Shown here one piece after another: positions 37,717 to 46,349 of a stretch of DNA of 64,000 nucleotides. Position 1 is the first letter of the stretch, and each line of letters starts with the position of its first letter. The notes beneath the pieces are model-generated. The model saw nothing but the letters and a program-made list of their open reading frames with translations. It did not search any database and was not told where the DNA came from. The stretch is from the NCBI RefSeq assembly GCF_000383975.1, contig NZ_KB913017.1, forward strand, positions 3,944,265 to 4,008,264, given 5' to 3'. A program made the position numbers and the translations under genes. The DNA is from Natronorubrum tibetense GA33 (GTDB taxonomy: Archaea; Halobacteriota; Halobacteria; Halobacteriales; Natrialbaceae).

Positions 37717-38742
37717 TTACTCATCATTGTCTTCAATGTCTAGTTTCAGAGTTGTCTCAGCACGCAGTTCTTCGAATTCCTCCCGCTCGGTCGCTTTGTA
37801 GTAGTGTCTCCGAATCGTCTCAGGACGGGCGTTCACCCGCTTCGCGACGGTCTCGATAGCGAGCCCGCGGAGCAGTTGCCACGTAATCGACCCTGTTCGG
37901 ATAGCATGTGGGCTCCTCGAGGACGGGCACTTACTCGCGTGATTTCGACGAGTGAAATCACACGTCTGCCGCCGATTACCGTGCGGACACTGTATGACGA
38001 GACACGGATGCGTCCCGACGTAGGACCAGGCGCGAAACGTCGTATCGGACGGTCTCCCCTGCCGACCGCAGAACAACGGCTGACGCCCCTTCTCGTCGCG
38101 CTTCTCGAATCGCTCGCGGGCGATGTACGTCCGGAGCGCTTTCACAACCGGTTCCGAGATACCGACGACACGCTCACCCTCCTCCTTGTTCTTCAGCAGC
38201 GTCGGCGGGCGGTGACGGAACTCGAGCGTCTGTCGATCCGGATCAAAGTCGCGGAGATCCAGGGCGCGAATGCCGCTCATTCGCGCGCCGACGTGCCATG
38301 CGACCTCGAGAAAGGCGTGCTGGGGCCGACCAAACCAGTCAGTCGACGATCGGAAAAACGACAGCAACGAGCTGGCGTCGTCGACCTCGAGCATCGTATC
38401 GTTGGACTCCTCCGAACGCGAGAGCGTCGGAACGTTCACCTTGTCCGGGAGATCGTCACCGACGACATCGATCGATGCACAGTAGTCAAGCAGCTGCTTT
38501 ACGGCCGTCAACTGTCCCTTTAACGTCGCAGGTGCGATGCCTGCGGCCTCGCGCGCTGCACGGTACTCGTCGAGATCCCAGCCGGACAGGTCGGCCATCG
38601 AGTCGATCCCTTCGTCTTCGGCCCACTGGACGAACCGAGTCAGTCGATTCTTGTAGCTCCGAACGGTCTTCTCCGTGTTCTCCTGCTTTCGACGGGATAG
38701 GAACCGATCGCGAGCCTCTCGAGGCGACAGATCCCGGCTCAT
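37717..38742 (-). CDS. int: Tyrosine integrase, SNJ2-like
   Basis: 341 residues. N-terminal SAM-like DNA-binding domain (about 1-115) and catalytic domain with Arg in GARMSGIRALDLRD, the His/Arg box SPHAIRTGSITW and the nucleophile Tyr in RRHYYKATERE. A four-cysteine/histidine insertion (CPHGNRRQTCDFTRRNHASK) precedes the HxxR box, as in haloarchaeal integrases. The gene is adjacent to attL and co-transcribed with two small genes that overlap it by ATGA. It should recombine attP with the tRNA-Trp 3' end. Confidence 0.93.
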   Translation of the reverse strand: MSRDLSPREARDRFLSRRKQENTEKTVRSYKNRLTRFVQWAEDEGIDSMADLSGWDLDEYRAAREAAGIAPATLKGQLTAVKQLLDYCASIDVVGDDLPDKVNVPTLSRSEESNDTMLEVDDASSLLSFFRSSTDWFGRPQHAFLEVAWHVGARMSGIRALDLRDFDPDRQTLEFRHRPPTLLKNKEEGERVVGISEPVVKALRTYIARERFEKRDEKGRQPLFCGRQGRPSDTTFRAWSYVGTHPCLVIQCPHGNRRQTCDFTRRNHASKCPSSRSPHAIRTGSITWQLLRGLAIETVAKRVNARPETIRRHYYKATEREEFEELRAETTLKLDIEDNDE

Positions 38743-38897
38743 CGTGGCTCCTGAAACTGTTCGACCATTCGCTCTTCGCGACGCATCCGACAGCCGTTAC
38801 AGACCGACGGTCGCGGCTGGTCGTCGAGCGCGACATCGGGCTTGTACCGAAGCGTCGCCTGCGCGCCGCAGTCGTAGCAGAGACCGTACAGGCTCAT
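38739..38897 (-). CDS. Small zinc-finger protein, integrase partner
   Basis: 52 residues (MSLYGLCYDCGAQ...), with LCYDCG and VCNGCRMRR, a four-Cys zinc knuckle, and a basic-acidic helix at the end. The stop overlaps the integrase start (ATGA) and its start overlaps the stop of the preceding gene. In SNJ2 two small genes co-transcribed with the integrase modulate excision; equivalent function is inferred by synteny. Confidence 0.75.
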   Translation of the reverse strand: MSLYGLCYDCGAQATLRYKPDVALDDQPRPSVCNGCRMRREERMVEQFQEPR

Positions 38898-39199
38898 CGG
38901 CCATCACCGTCCGCCCAGTTCTCTGCTCGGTCGAGCCCATTCATCAGCTCGCCCTCGCGGTCGTCGCGTTCGAACAGCCGATCCGCGATCGCCGTCTGAA
39001 GCGCAGCGCCCGAGCGGTTCCGCGGCTCGGTTTCCGAAACGTGGTGGTCGTCGACGCGCGCTGCCAGCTGGTCGATCGCGTCGACCGTCTCGACGAGCGC
39101 CGCGTTCTGATAGCGCAGTTCCGTCGCGATCGCCTCGAGGGCCGTCGCCTGTCGTTCGATCGCGTCGACCTGTCGCTCCTGGTCGCGATCGTCACTCAT
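38894..39199 (-). CDS. Coiled-coil protein, integrase partner
   Basis: 101 residues; residues 8-50 (ERQATALEAIATELRYQNAA and on) form a long helix with heptad character, the rest is polar. Overlaps the neighbouring genes by ATGA on both sides, so the int operon is fully coupled. It may correspond to the second excision modulator of SNJ2-like integrases; inferred from position. Confidence 0.75.
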   Translation of the reverse strand: MSDDRDQERQVDAIERQATALEAIATELRYQNAALVETVDAIDQLAARVDDHHVSETEPRNRSGAALQTAIADRLFERDDREGELMNGLDRAENWADGDGR

Positions 39200-39273
39200 C
39201 GGCCCACCTCGAGATCGTTGCCGTAGTTACAGTATCCGGTACTCTTACCGTGGATGCGTGCTAGTTCGCTCAT
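39196..39273 (-). CDS. 25-residue peptide at the head of the integrase operon
   Basis: MSELARIHGKSTGYCNYGND and five more residues; its stop overlaps the start of the coiled-coil gene (ATGA), like the other joints in this operon. A short leader peptide or a minimal excisionase-like peptide is possible. Too small to assign; it could also be chance. Confidence 0.35.
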   Translation of the reverse strand: MSELARIHGKSTGYCNYGNDLEVGR

Positions 39274-39703
39274 GGTCTCACTGTTGTGGGACCGCGGACT
39301 GACCGCGCGCGCCACTGCTTGGACACGGGGGCGCGTGCGGTCGCTGTCCGTCGGCTGTTCGTAACGACTGTACCCCGCCCTCTTAGTAGTCGGATGGCGA
39401 ATTCCGATATTCCGATAAGTACAGCACCGATGACTAACGTGCTCTCGAGAACGAATCCGCGAGTATCGGCGAGTTCCGAAACTATTCCGTTTGTGCGTGG
39501 GCCGTGGGCGACAGCCCGTATACTGCGGTCGATCGGGGCCTTTTTGCCCCGTAGCGGTGTGCGAATACATGCTTCCGTACCTGGATTACGGAAGCCAGGC
39601 GGGCCGGTGTCCCAAGCACCGGGTCCGCGTTTCTGACGAGGACCCGACCGGGTACCGGCGGGTCCGTCTGGCTTCCGTTGGGCAGACCGAAACATCCCAC
39701 TTA

Positions 39704-39713
39704 CTTATATTTA
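39704..39713 (+). promoter_or_regulatory. TATA box of the rightward repressor transcript
   Basis: CTTATATTTA; the predicted start about 25 bases downstream lies in a 14-bp palindrome (39727-39740), which would allow autoregulation. Confidence 0.55.
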
Positions 39714-39726
39714 ACCGACCGTGCGT

Positions 39727-39740
39727 TATTCTACAGAATA
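39727..39740. promoter_or_regulatory. Operator-like palindrome
   Basis: Perfect inverted repeat TATTCT-AC-AGAATA at the expected start site of the rightward transcript. A symmetric site of this kind suits a dimeric winged-helix repressor such as the product of the gene at 39828. Confidence 0.5.
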
Positions 39741-39827
39741 CCAAATGTTATCCTCAGAGAATCCAACCAGTATTGCTAAAATGCCGCTCTGGCACGTACC
39801 AGTATGCGACGACCGAGGGTGTCGTGG

Positions 39828-40067
39828 ATGACACAAGCCGACGACCGCATTCTCGAGACCCTCGCGGATAGCGATCTCACGCTTTCGCCTCGCGTTCTCG
39901 CGGCCAACACGGACTACTCGCGTCACTATATCAGCGCCCGCCTCGGCGAACTTCGGGACGCCGATCTCGTCGATCGCGTCGACGAAGGACTCTACGTGAT
40001 CTCGGACCGTGGGCTCGCCTACCTCGAGGGCGAACTCAGCGCGGATGAGCTGGAAAAAGACGAGTAG
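39828..40067 (+). CDS. Winged-helix repressor-like protein (PhiH1-repressor type)
   Basis: 79 residues from MTQADDRILETL (ATG 39804 possible). A compact winged helix: LSPRVLAANTDYSRHYISARLGELRDADLVDRV, with the wing GLYVISDRGLAYLEG. This is the fold found in haloarchaeal viral repressors and MarR-like small regulators. Divergent from the integrase operon and preceded by a palindromic promoter, so it probably controls lysogeny. Confidence 0.85.
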   Translation: MTQADDRILETLADSDLTLSPRVLAANTDYSRHYISARLGELRDADLVDRVDEGLYVISDRGLAYLEGELSADELEKDE

Positions 40068-40082
40068 CTTCCGAAAGCTGAT

Positions 40083-40913
40083 TCAGTCCTGCGGCTCGAC
40101 CCGTTTTCGATACCGTGGCTGTAATCGAAGCGACCGCGCAGCGTCGGCCGAGATCGTCACCATTCGATCGCCGGAGGTCACCGGTTCGTCCGCAACGTCT
40201 TCAATCAGCGCGGCCAGCTCGTCGCGGTACGCTTTCGATCGCTGTTCTTGAATCTGGACCGTGTCTTTCGTCCGCTGGTGGATCGCTCGATTCGCGAGAT
40301 ACGCGAGCACGAATATCTCGCGGGTTTCGAACGGCGCGTCGTCGAGATACCACGGGAGCGAGAAGTCCTCGAGTTCCGCTTTCGGTCCGACCGGCGCACC
40401 GAGAACGGCCAGCGTCCGACCGAGAACGGGCGCGTCTTTCGTCGGTCGAACCTCGGTCGCCCTCGAGTCGTCGTCCTTGTGGAAAAAGTTGAACTCGACA
40501 CCGGCGCTCTCGAGCGCGTCGATCACGTGCGAGCGGTGGTCGGCGTGGTTCAGCGCGAACGACGGAACAAAGTTCTCCGTCGCGATCGAGCCACCCGAGA
40601 AGACGTTTGCGACGAGCGTGTTCAGAGCCATGAACTCCCGATCGCCGTAGGTTGCATCGAGCCACCCGTACTCGCGGGCAGCTTCGATCCCGCGAACAGC
40701 GTCCGGTTTTCCATTGCCGTCGACCCACCCGCGAATGCGCCCTCGAGGCATTTCCAGTGCGCTCGAGATCGCGCCGGAACCCTTGTTCGGGTGCTGGCTC
40801 GCGTATCGCATCACAGCTTGATAGTCCAGAACGGCAGTCCACGGATCGCTGTATGCCCCGCCGTCATAGGTGCGCGCGAGGTCGCGCTCGGAGACGAGTG
40901 CCGATTCGGTCAT
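40083..40913 (-). CDS. HTH protein with LAGLIDADG-endonuclease-like C-terminal region
   Basis: 276 residues. The N-terminal part, KGSGAISSALEMPRGRIRGW, looks like a helix-turn-helix; the C-terminal half contains LPWYLDDAPFETREIFVLAY, a pattern similar to the second half of LAGLIDADG homing-endonuclease domains adapted as regulators. No clear catalytic acidic pair was found, so it may be a DNA-binding regulator. Convergent with the repressor gene. Family assignment is tentative. Confidence 0.5.
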   Translation of the reverse strand: MTESALVSERDLARTYDGGAYSDPWTAVLDYQAVMRYASQHPNKGSGAISSALEMPRGRIRGWVDGNGKPDAVRGIEAAREYGWLDATYGDREFMALNTLVANVFSGGSIATENFVPSFALNHADHRSHVIDALESAGVEFNFFHKDDDSRATEVRPTKDAPVLGRTLAVLGAPVGPKAELEDFSLPWYLDDAPFETREIFVLAYLANRAIHQRTKDTVQIQEQRSKAYRDELAALIEDVADEPVTSGDRMVTISADAARSLRLQPRYRKRVEPQD

Positions 40914-41243
40914 ACTGCTGTGGTGTTGCTACCCAGCCAAAAGCATTATCACCCATATCTGAGATGCCCGATATCGCCCACCTTAGGCGTTTCAAGGGTA
41001 CGTTGGAGCGTTTCTATTGGACGCTGATTATCATTGATGAAACCGATATCAGTCTCTGAGAGATTCACTATCCTCTAGGTATATATGGGTACAGTGGGCT
41101 GGTTGCTATCAGCACCAAAATCGAACGGCAGGGAAGGATGACGCACGGGATGGTTGTGCAAACCCAATCCCCCTGAGCGTCACACGGTGGTATCACACCC
41201 CCGAGAATAAGCTTTCCGACCGTTCTCGCGGTGCGTGACAACA
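40914..41243. promoter_or_regulatory. Divergent promoter region before the pilin pair
   Basis: 330 bp with AT-rich stretches, including TAGGTATATATGGG near 41075-41090 and GAGAATAAGCTTTCC near 41200-41215, the latter about 30-40 bases before the pilin ATG. No gene seen. It should hold the start sites of the leftward HTH gene and the rightward pilin genes. Confidence 0.45.
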
Positions 41244-41723
41244 ATGGATTTGACCAAATACAGACAGAAGCTGATCGGAAGCGAAGACGAACGGGCAGTG
41301 AGTCCGGTTATCGGCGTGATTCTCATGGTTGCGATAACCGTTATTCTCGCAGCTGTGATCGCAGCCTTCGTACTAGATCTCGGTGATAACATGGGTTCAG
41401 GCAGTGTGAGTGCTGGCGTTAGCACAGATGTTAGTAATTCAGATCACACAGTGACGATCACTATTGATTCAATGGGCGATGCCAGTCAATTTGATCTTCG
41501 TGGCGATCTTCACGGAGACTATGATCAAGACGATCTAAATGATGAACTAAGCCAAACCGGAGCTTCAGTCACCCTCCATCATGATGAGAATGAAGATGGG
41601 AACGACGATCTAGATAACGACTTTACCTTAGATGACAGCTCGTCTGGTTCGGTTAACGTTGTCGCTATCGATGGCGACTCCGAATCAGTTGTTGCGTCCT
41701 TCGAATGGGACGAGTGGGACTAA
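41244..41723 (+). CDS. Type IV pilin-like protein, paralogue 1
   Basis: 159 residues from ATG 41244. Archaeal class III signal and pilin N-terminus: EDERAVSPVIGVILMVAITV followed by ILAAVIAAFVLDLGD, a hydrophobic helix that would be processed by a prepilin peptidase and packed in a filament. The rest is Asp-rich and beta-like. Together with the next gene it is more AT-rich than the phage core. Such genes are usually chromosomal (adhesion pili), so their place inside a provirus is unusual. Confidence 0.85.
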   Translation: MDLTKYRQKLIGSEDERAVSPVIGVILMVAITVILAAVIAAFVLDLGDNMGSGSVSAGVSTDVSNSDHTVTITIDSMGDASQFDLRGDLHGDYDQDDLNDELSQTGASVTLHHDENEDGNDDLDNDFTLDDSSSGSVNVVAIDGDSESVVASFEWDEWD

Positions 41724-41729
41724 TATCAC

Positions 41730-42425
41730 ATGTCCATGGATGGGAAAATAGTCCGTAATAAACTGGTAGGTGGCGAAGAAGAGCGAGCAGTAAGTCCGGT
41801 TATCGGTGTGATTCTCATGGTTGCGATAACCGTGATTCTCGCAGCCGTGATCGCAGCATTCGTACTAGACCTTGGCGATAATATGGGCTCTGGTTCTGTG
41901 AGTGCTGGTGTAAGTACAGATGTCAGTAATTCTGATGAGGAAGTGTCAATTACCATTGACTCAATGGGTGACGCTGAATACTTTGAACTTCGTGGTGACG
42001 CTCAGAGAGATGATCTTGATCTCGATCAGACAGGAGATTCAGTAACTGTCTCTACTACTGATACCAGCGGTGCTGAAGCGCTATTAACAAGCACAACTGG
42101 TGATGTAAACATTGTTGCCATTGATGGCGACTCTGAGTCAGTTGTCTCCAGCTTCGAGTGGGATTGGAGTGATGTTGTTGAACTTGAGGTACAAGACGAT
42201 GAAGTTGTAGTGACTTTAGTTGAGGAGTTAGAGACAGATCACGAAGTCCAAGTTGAGGATGAAAGTGGGAACGGTGTCACACTCGTGGATGAAGGAGATA
42301 CTGAAAGTCTAGATACTGATACTCCCGGTATAGATGAAGAGGGACTACTGACTGCTACTGAATATGATGACGGTGGCGATGAGGTCGGCGAAGTTGGTAG
42401 CATCAGTTACGACATTAGCGACTAA
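41730..42425 (+). CDS. Type IV pilin-like protein, paralogue 2
   Basis: 231 residues, six bases after the first pilin gene. The first 70 residues are nearly identical (EERAVSPVIGVILMVAITVI, GSGSVSAGVSTDVSNSD), and the DNA is similar at about 85-90 percent over this part by eye, so it is a tandem duplication. The C-terminal part is longer and diverged, with repeated DVVELEVQDDEVVVTL-type strands. Probably co-assembled or alternative pilin. Confidence 0.85.
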   Translation: MSMDGKIVRNKLVGGEEERAVSPVIGVILMVAITVILAAVIAAFVLDLGDNMGSGSVSAGVSTDVSNSDEEVSITIDSMGDAEYFELRGDAQRDDLDLDQTGDSVTVSTTDTSGAEALLTSTTGDVNIVAIDGDSESVVSSFEWDWSDVVELEVQDDEVVVTLVEELETDHEVQVEDESGNGVTLVDEGDTESLDTDTPGIDEEGLLTATEYDDGGDEVGEVGSISYDISD

Positions 42426-42484
42426 TAGGAGTTCGTAACTACGTTCTATATTTATTTCAAAACTCTTGATAATCTGTGCTTCTA

Positions 42485-42673
42485 TTAGTCAAAGTCTATT
42501 TCTCCGACTAAGTTGAGTGTCCACTCTCCATCATCAACATGACGAATATGGATATGATGTTCGCCGGCAATTTTCCCGTTCTCGTTGATTAGTCCCTCGA
42601 GTCGGAGATCGTCTTTCGGGATCGTGACACCGGCAGAATTCCCGTCGAGCTGTCGCAGTTTGTTCAAGGCCAT
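42485..42673 (-). CDS. Small AbrB-like protein (DUF8053 type)
   Basis: 62 residues: MALNKLRQLDGNSAGVTIPK, a swapped-hairpin AbrB/SpoVT-like signature, then EHHIHIRHVDDGEWTLNLVG. Usually such proteins bind DNA as regulators or antitoxins. Convergent with the pilins; upstream of the structural block. Confidence 0.7.
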   Translation of the reverse strand: MALNKLRQLDGNSAGVTIPKDDLRLEGLINENGKIAGEHHIHIRHVDDGEWTLNLVGEIDFD

Positions 42674-42720
42674 ACGTCGGCTCGCAACCCGCCTTGGTAT
42701 AAAATTTGGTGAACCTATAG

Positions 42721-43215
<495 letters not shown>

Positions 43216-43231
43216 TTCGGAGGTTCCAGAC

Positions 43232-43357
43232 ATGAGTTCAAACGTTTTCAGCGGCAAGTCGGCGGAGTGGTACAGTTCGGTGATGACGGGCTACATCATC
43301 ACGGCGTCGGTCGTGTCGATCGGCCTCTCGGCAGTGATGGCTGCGGGGGTGGTCTGA
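43232..43357 (+). CDS. Very small one-TM protein of the structural operon
   Basis: 41 residues (MSSNVFSGKSAEWYSSVMTG..., then a TM helix to the end). A good ribosome-binding site, GGAGG, lies nine bases before the ATG. Its stop overlaps the next start (TGATG). Possible minor envelope component. Confidence 0.65.
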   Translation: MSSNVFSGKSAEWYSSVMTGYIITASVVSIGLSAVMAAGVV

Positions 43358-43482
43358 TGCGGGTTCTCCGACGGCTCCCGCTGCGGGAGACGACCCACGA
43401 GCTGCTCGAGGCGGTCGGCCTGCTGACGGTCTCGACGTGCGCGGCGCTGATGCTCCTGTTCTTTTACGGGGGTGTCTTCTGA
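43357..43482 (+). CDS. Very small one-TM protein of the structural operon
   Basis: 41 residues; basic N-terminus MRVLRRLPLRETTHELLEAV, then a TM helix. It overlaps both neighbours (ATG inside TGATG), so translation is coupled to the spike gene. Function unknown. Confidence 0.65.
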   Translation: MRVLRRLPLRETTHELLEAVGLLTVSTCAALMLLFFYGGVF

Positions 43483-46346
43483 TGTCGACCGACTCGGCGG
43501 AGGACTTCAGCCCACGCCCACAGCCCACAGCCCACGAGGTCGAGCCAGGCTGCTCGCTCGATCGGCGAACGTTCCTCCAGGGGACGGCCGCGGCCGCGGC
43601 GATCGCGGCGGGCGGGGCGGCCTCGACGGGGACGGCCTCGGCATCGGCCGCTTCCACCATCGTCGACGGGCTGAAAGAAGCCATCACCGGGGCGGCGACC
43701 GCCGGGGCGATCGGCGGCCCGCAAAGCCTCGCGGTGTGGGTCGGAGCGGTCGCTCTCGGGGAGATTTACGGAGGGGTCAGCGAATCGCCGTCCGCAGACC
43801 GGCATTCGCTCCATCAACTCGTGCACAACGAAATCGAGTGGATGAACGCCCATCTCGTGAACTTCGGGAACTACATGGAGGACACCCGGCCGATTGCCTC
43901 GCTCGAGGCGCGGCACGGAATGGCGACCGCGTGGGAGGATGGCGACGGTTCTGCTGACGCCTACGACACCGCGTTGCAGATGATCCGCCAGTACTACGAA
44001 CTTCCCGAGTTCAATCACGCACACACCGGAAACAAGGCGCTGCTGCAACTGAGCTACATCCAAGGCTCCGGCTACGACACCGACCCGCAGTACAACGTTC
44101 AGACTACCGGCGAAGACGACGGCGGCGACCCGTTCATCTTCCGAATCTCGGACGAACGCGAAGACGTCGACCTCGAGCTACACGCCGGTACTCAGGTCGA
44201 CGAAAACGCCTTCGACGAGATCGACCACATCGAGCCGGACGACGGCACGATGACCACGCCGATCGTCGACATCATCGACGACACCGGAGACGATGAGGAG
44301 ACGGTCGACTCGTTCCCGATCGTCACGAACGACGTGATCGACGCCTACGACCCCGACGGGGAAGAGTTCGAAATCGAACTGGACGGCACAACCTACACCA
44401 CAGACCTCGAGTTCATGGTGCAGAACGTCGGGGACTACGAGGAGGACCCTGCGCTCGGCCAGCAAATCGCGTTCGAAGGACCCGCGTTCTTCGAACTGTT
44501 CCACGACATCGAGGAGATGAGCGACGACGTAGTTTCGAACTACGACCAGTCGTTCATCGAAGACATCTACGACGAATTGGACGCCGGGAACATCACACCT
44601 GAGCAGGTCCGTTCCCCCGAGGGAATGGCGCGCTATCTGAGCGGCACTGACGACGTAGAGAGCGAACGCTTCCAGATCGCGTGGATGCAACAATTCGGCT
44701 TCGAACGTGCCGATATGTCGCTCGTCCGCGGCATGGAGGTTTCGTGGACTGGCGCGACGGATATGCAGACCGACACGGACCCGGACCGGGACCGAAGGCG
44801 AACGTACCCGGCTGAGTACGTCGAGAACGAAACCTACGACGGCGTTCTATTCGGTAGCGACCTCCCCGACGACGGGTTCCAATCTGGAAACGAGTACGCT
44901 GTCGGCCCGCAGGTCTTCGTCCCTGACGCGGACGACGACCGAATCATTGCCCACACCTTGGGATCTGACGAAGAAAACTGGTCTTACGAATACACCGATC
45001 CGCTCAACGGCGGTGTAGCTGTCTCTCCCGACCGGAGCACGGTCTACGTAGGCCACCAAGACGATGGTGTGGTCGCACTCGATGCCACAGACGGCACTGA
45101 GATATGGGATTCTGAAAACCTCGGCAACCGACCAAGACAAACCTCGGTCGTTCCCGACGGCCCTGTAATCGCCTCAACCACGAGTGAAACCCACGGGATC
45201 GACACGGACGATGGATCTCAACTGTGGGAATACACGGAAGGTAGTTCATCTCATTCGATACCACCTGATGGCGACACTGTGTTCACCCACGACGGTCCAG
45301 AAGTCCATTCGGTAGATCCCTCGAACGGCTCGCAGAACTGGACGCACACGCTATCTGGCGACGCTCTTGTCTCCGAGGCTGGCGTCAACGGCGACCTGTT
45401 CGCTCTCACCGACACCGACCCGATCCGTCTGGTCGCAATCGACTCGGAAGGCTCCGAAAAATGGTCGGTCGATACCGACATCCCTACCGATTCTCACCCT
45501 CGGGGGATCATCGAAAAAACGGACGGAACCCTGCTTGTCACCGAAGGGGGCAACGGCGACATCTACGCTTACGATTCGTCGGATGGTTCCGAAAAATGGA
45601 GTGAGGATGTCTTACCGGACTTCGGCGGATTCATGAAGGGGCCGAGAGCACCCACTTCGGACAAAATAATCGTCTACGAACACCAAGAAACCGAGTTCGT
45701 CGTCTTCGACTACACCGATCGATCGACAAAAACCTACCAACACCCACCCACACTGAACGGAGCCAGATACGTCCAGATGTGGCACCCGTCGGAACAAGTC
45801 GACGGAATGGCTGCTGCGGCGATAATCAACGACGAGAACGCCGAAGGCCAGGTAAACCTCACCGATGGTGTGCTCGAGATCCACGACATGTACGACGCTG
45901 GCGGAGCCACGATCGAGCACGTCAACGACGAGACGATCAACGATCTCGAGACCGCCACTGGCGAGGACATCGACACGATCATCGACGACATGGACGAGTT
46001 CGACGACGAGTCGGACATCCGGTACACCCGCGACGTGATCGACATCCTCGAGCACTACGACGCCGGGGACGAACTCGAGAACGTCCACACCGAAGAAACG
46101 GACTACTCCAGTCCCGACTACGACACCTTCGACTCGACCGATTTTGCCGAGGCGATGACCTCGCTCGAGGAGAAGATCGAACAGATCGAGGAGGAAGACG
46201 ACGACACGAATGTCAGCGTCGGGATCGACAATCCGCTCGATGACTTCGGAGACGGCGCGGTCTGGGTCGGACTCGCCGTGATCGTGATGGTCGTCCTCAC
46301 TGTCGTCAGCATCGTGACCGACGCCATTCCGATCCTGAACAACTGA
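43482..46346 (+). CDS. Large Tat-exported membrane-anchored spike with internal beta-propeller
   Basis: 954 residues from ATG 43482. Tat signal with R28-R29 (DRRTFLQG) and an Ala-rich stretch to about residue 60; then an alpha-helical head with IGGPQSLAVWVGAVALG. Residues about 455-770 form a PQQ-type beta-propeller: repeats such as VVALDATDGTEIWDSENLGN, HSVDPSNGSQNWTHTLSGDA and VAIDSEGSEKWSVDTD. The C-terminal part has DFAEAMTSLEEKIEQIEEED (coiled coil) and a TM anchor at about 922-945. Position and topology correspond to the pleolipovirus spike, which binds the host; the propeller is an unusual addition. Confidence 0.75.
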   Translation: MSTDSAEDFSPRPQPTAHEVEPGCSLDRRTFLQGTAAAAAIAAGGAASTGTASASAASTIVDGLKEAITGAATAGAIGGPQSLAVWVGAVALGEIYGGVSESPSADRHSLHQLVHNEIEWMNAHLVNFGNYMEDTRPIASLEARHGMATAWEDGDGSADAYDTALQMIRQYYELPEFNHAHTGNKALLQLSYIQGSGYDTDPQYNVQTTGEDDGGDPFIFRISDEREDVDLELHAGTQVDENAFDEIDHIEPDDGTMTTPIVDIIDDTGDDEETVDSFPIVTNDVIDAYDPDGEEFEIELDGTTYTTDLEFMVQNVGDYEEDPALGQQIAFEGPAFFELFHDIEEMSDDVVSNYDQSFIEDIYDELDAGNITPEQVRSPEGMARYLSGTDDVESERFQIAWMQQFGFERADMSLVRGMEVSWTGATDMQTDTDPDRDRRRTYPAEYVENETYDGVLFGSDLPDDGFQSGNEYAVGPQVFVPDADDDRIIAHTLGSDEENWSYEYTDPLNGGVAVSPDRSTVYVGHQDDGVVALDATDGTEIWDSENLGNRPRQTSVVPDGPVIASTTSETHGIDTDDGSQLWEYTEGSSSHSIPPDGDTVFTHDGPEVHSVDPSNGSQNWTHTLSGDALVSEAGVNGDLFALTDTDPIRLVAIDSEGSEKWSVDTDIPTDSHPRGIIEKTDGTLLVTEGGNGDIYAYDSSDGSEKWSEDVLPDFGGFMKGPRAPTSDKIIVYEHQETEFVVFDYTDRSTKTYQHPPTLNGARYVQMWHPSEQVDGMAAAAIINDENAEGQVNLTDGVLEIHDMYDAGGATIEHVNDETINDLETATGEDIDTIIDDMDEFDDESDIRYTRDVIDILEHYDAGDELENVHTEETDYSSPDYDTFDSTDFAEAMTSLEEKIEQIEEEDDDTNVSVGIDNPLDDFGDGAVWVGLAVIVMVVLTVVSIVTDAIPILNN

Positions 46347-46349
46347 GCC

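Larger units (their letters stand above)
39274..39827. promoter_or_regulatory. Divergent control region of the provirus
   Basis: 554 bp between the int operon (left) and the repressor-like gene (right). It contains the hairpin CGGGGC-N6-GCCCCG (39534-39551), the hairpin GCTTCCGTA-N7-TACGGAAGC (39571-39595), a strong TATA-like CTTATATTTA (39704-39713) and the palindrome TATTCT-AC-AGAATA (39727-39740) where transcription from that TATA would start. It is the natural site for a lysogeny switch. ORFs here (one with a hydrophobic segment on the minus strand ending at 39270) are not convincing. Confidence 0.65.

Noticed and set aside
39270-39695. Leftward frame with a hydrophobic segment before the integrase operon
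   Set aside because: Its only likely start would put it over the hairpins and promoter; the rest is Arg/Pro-rich. Kept as control region.
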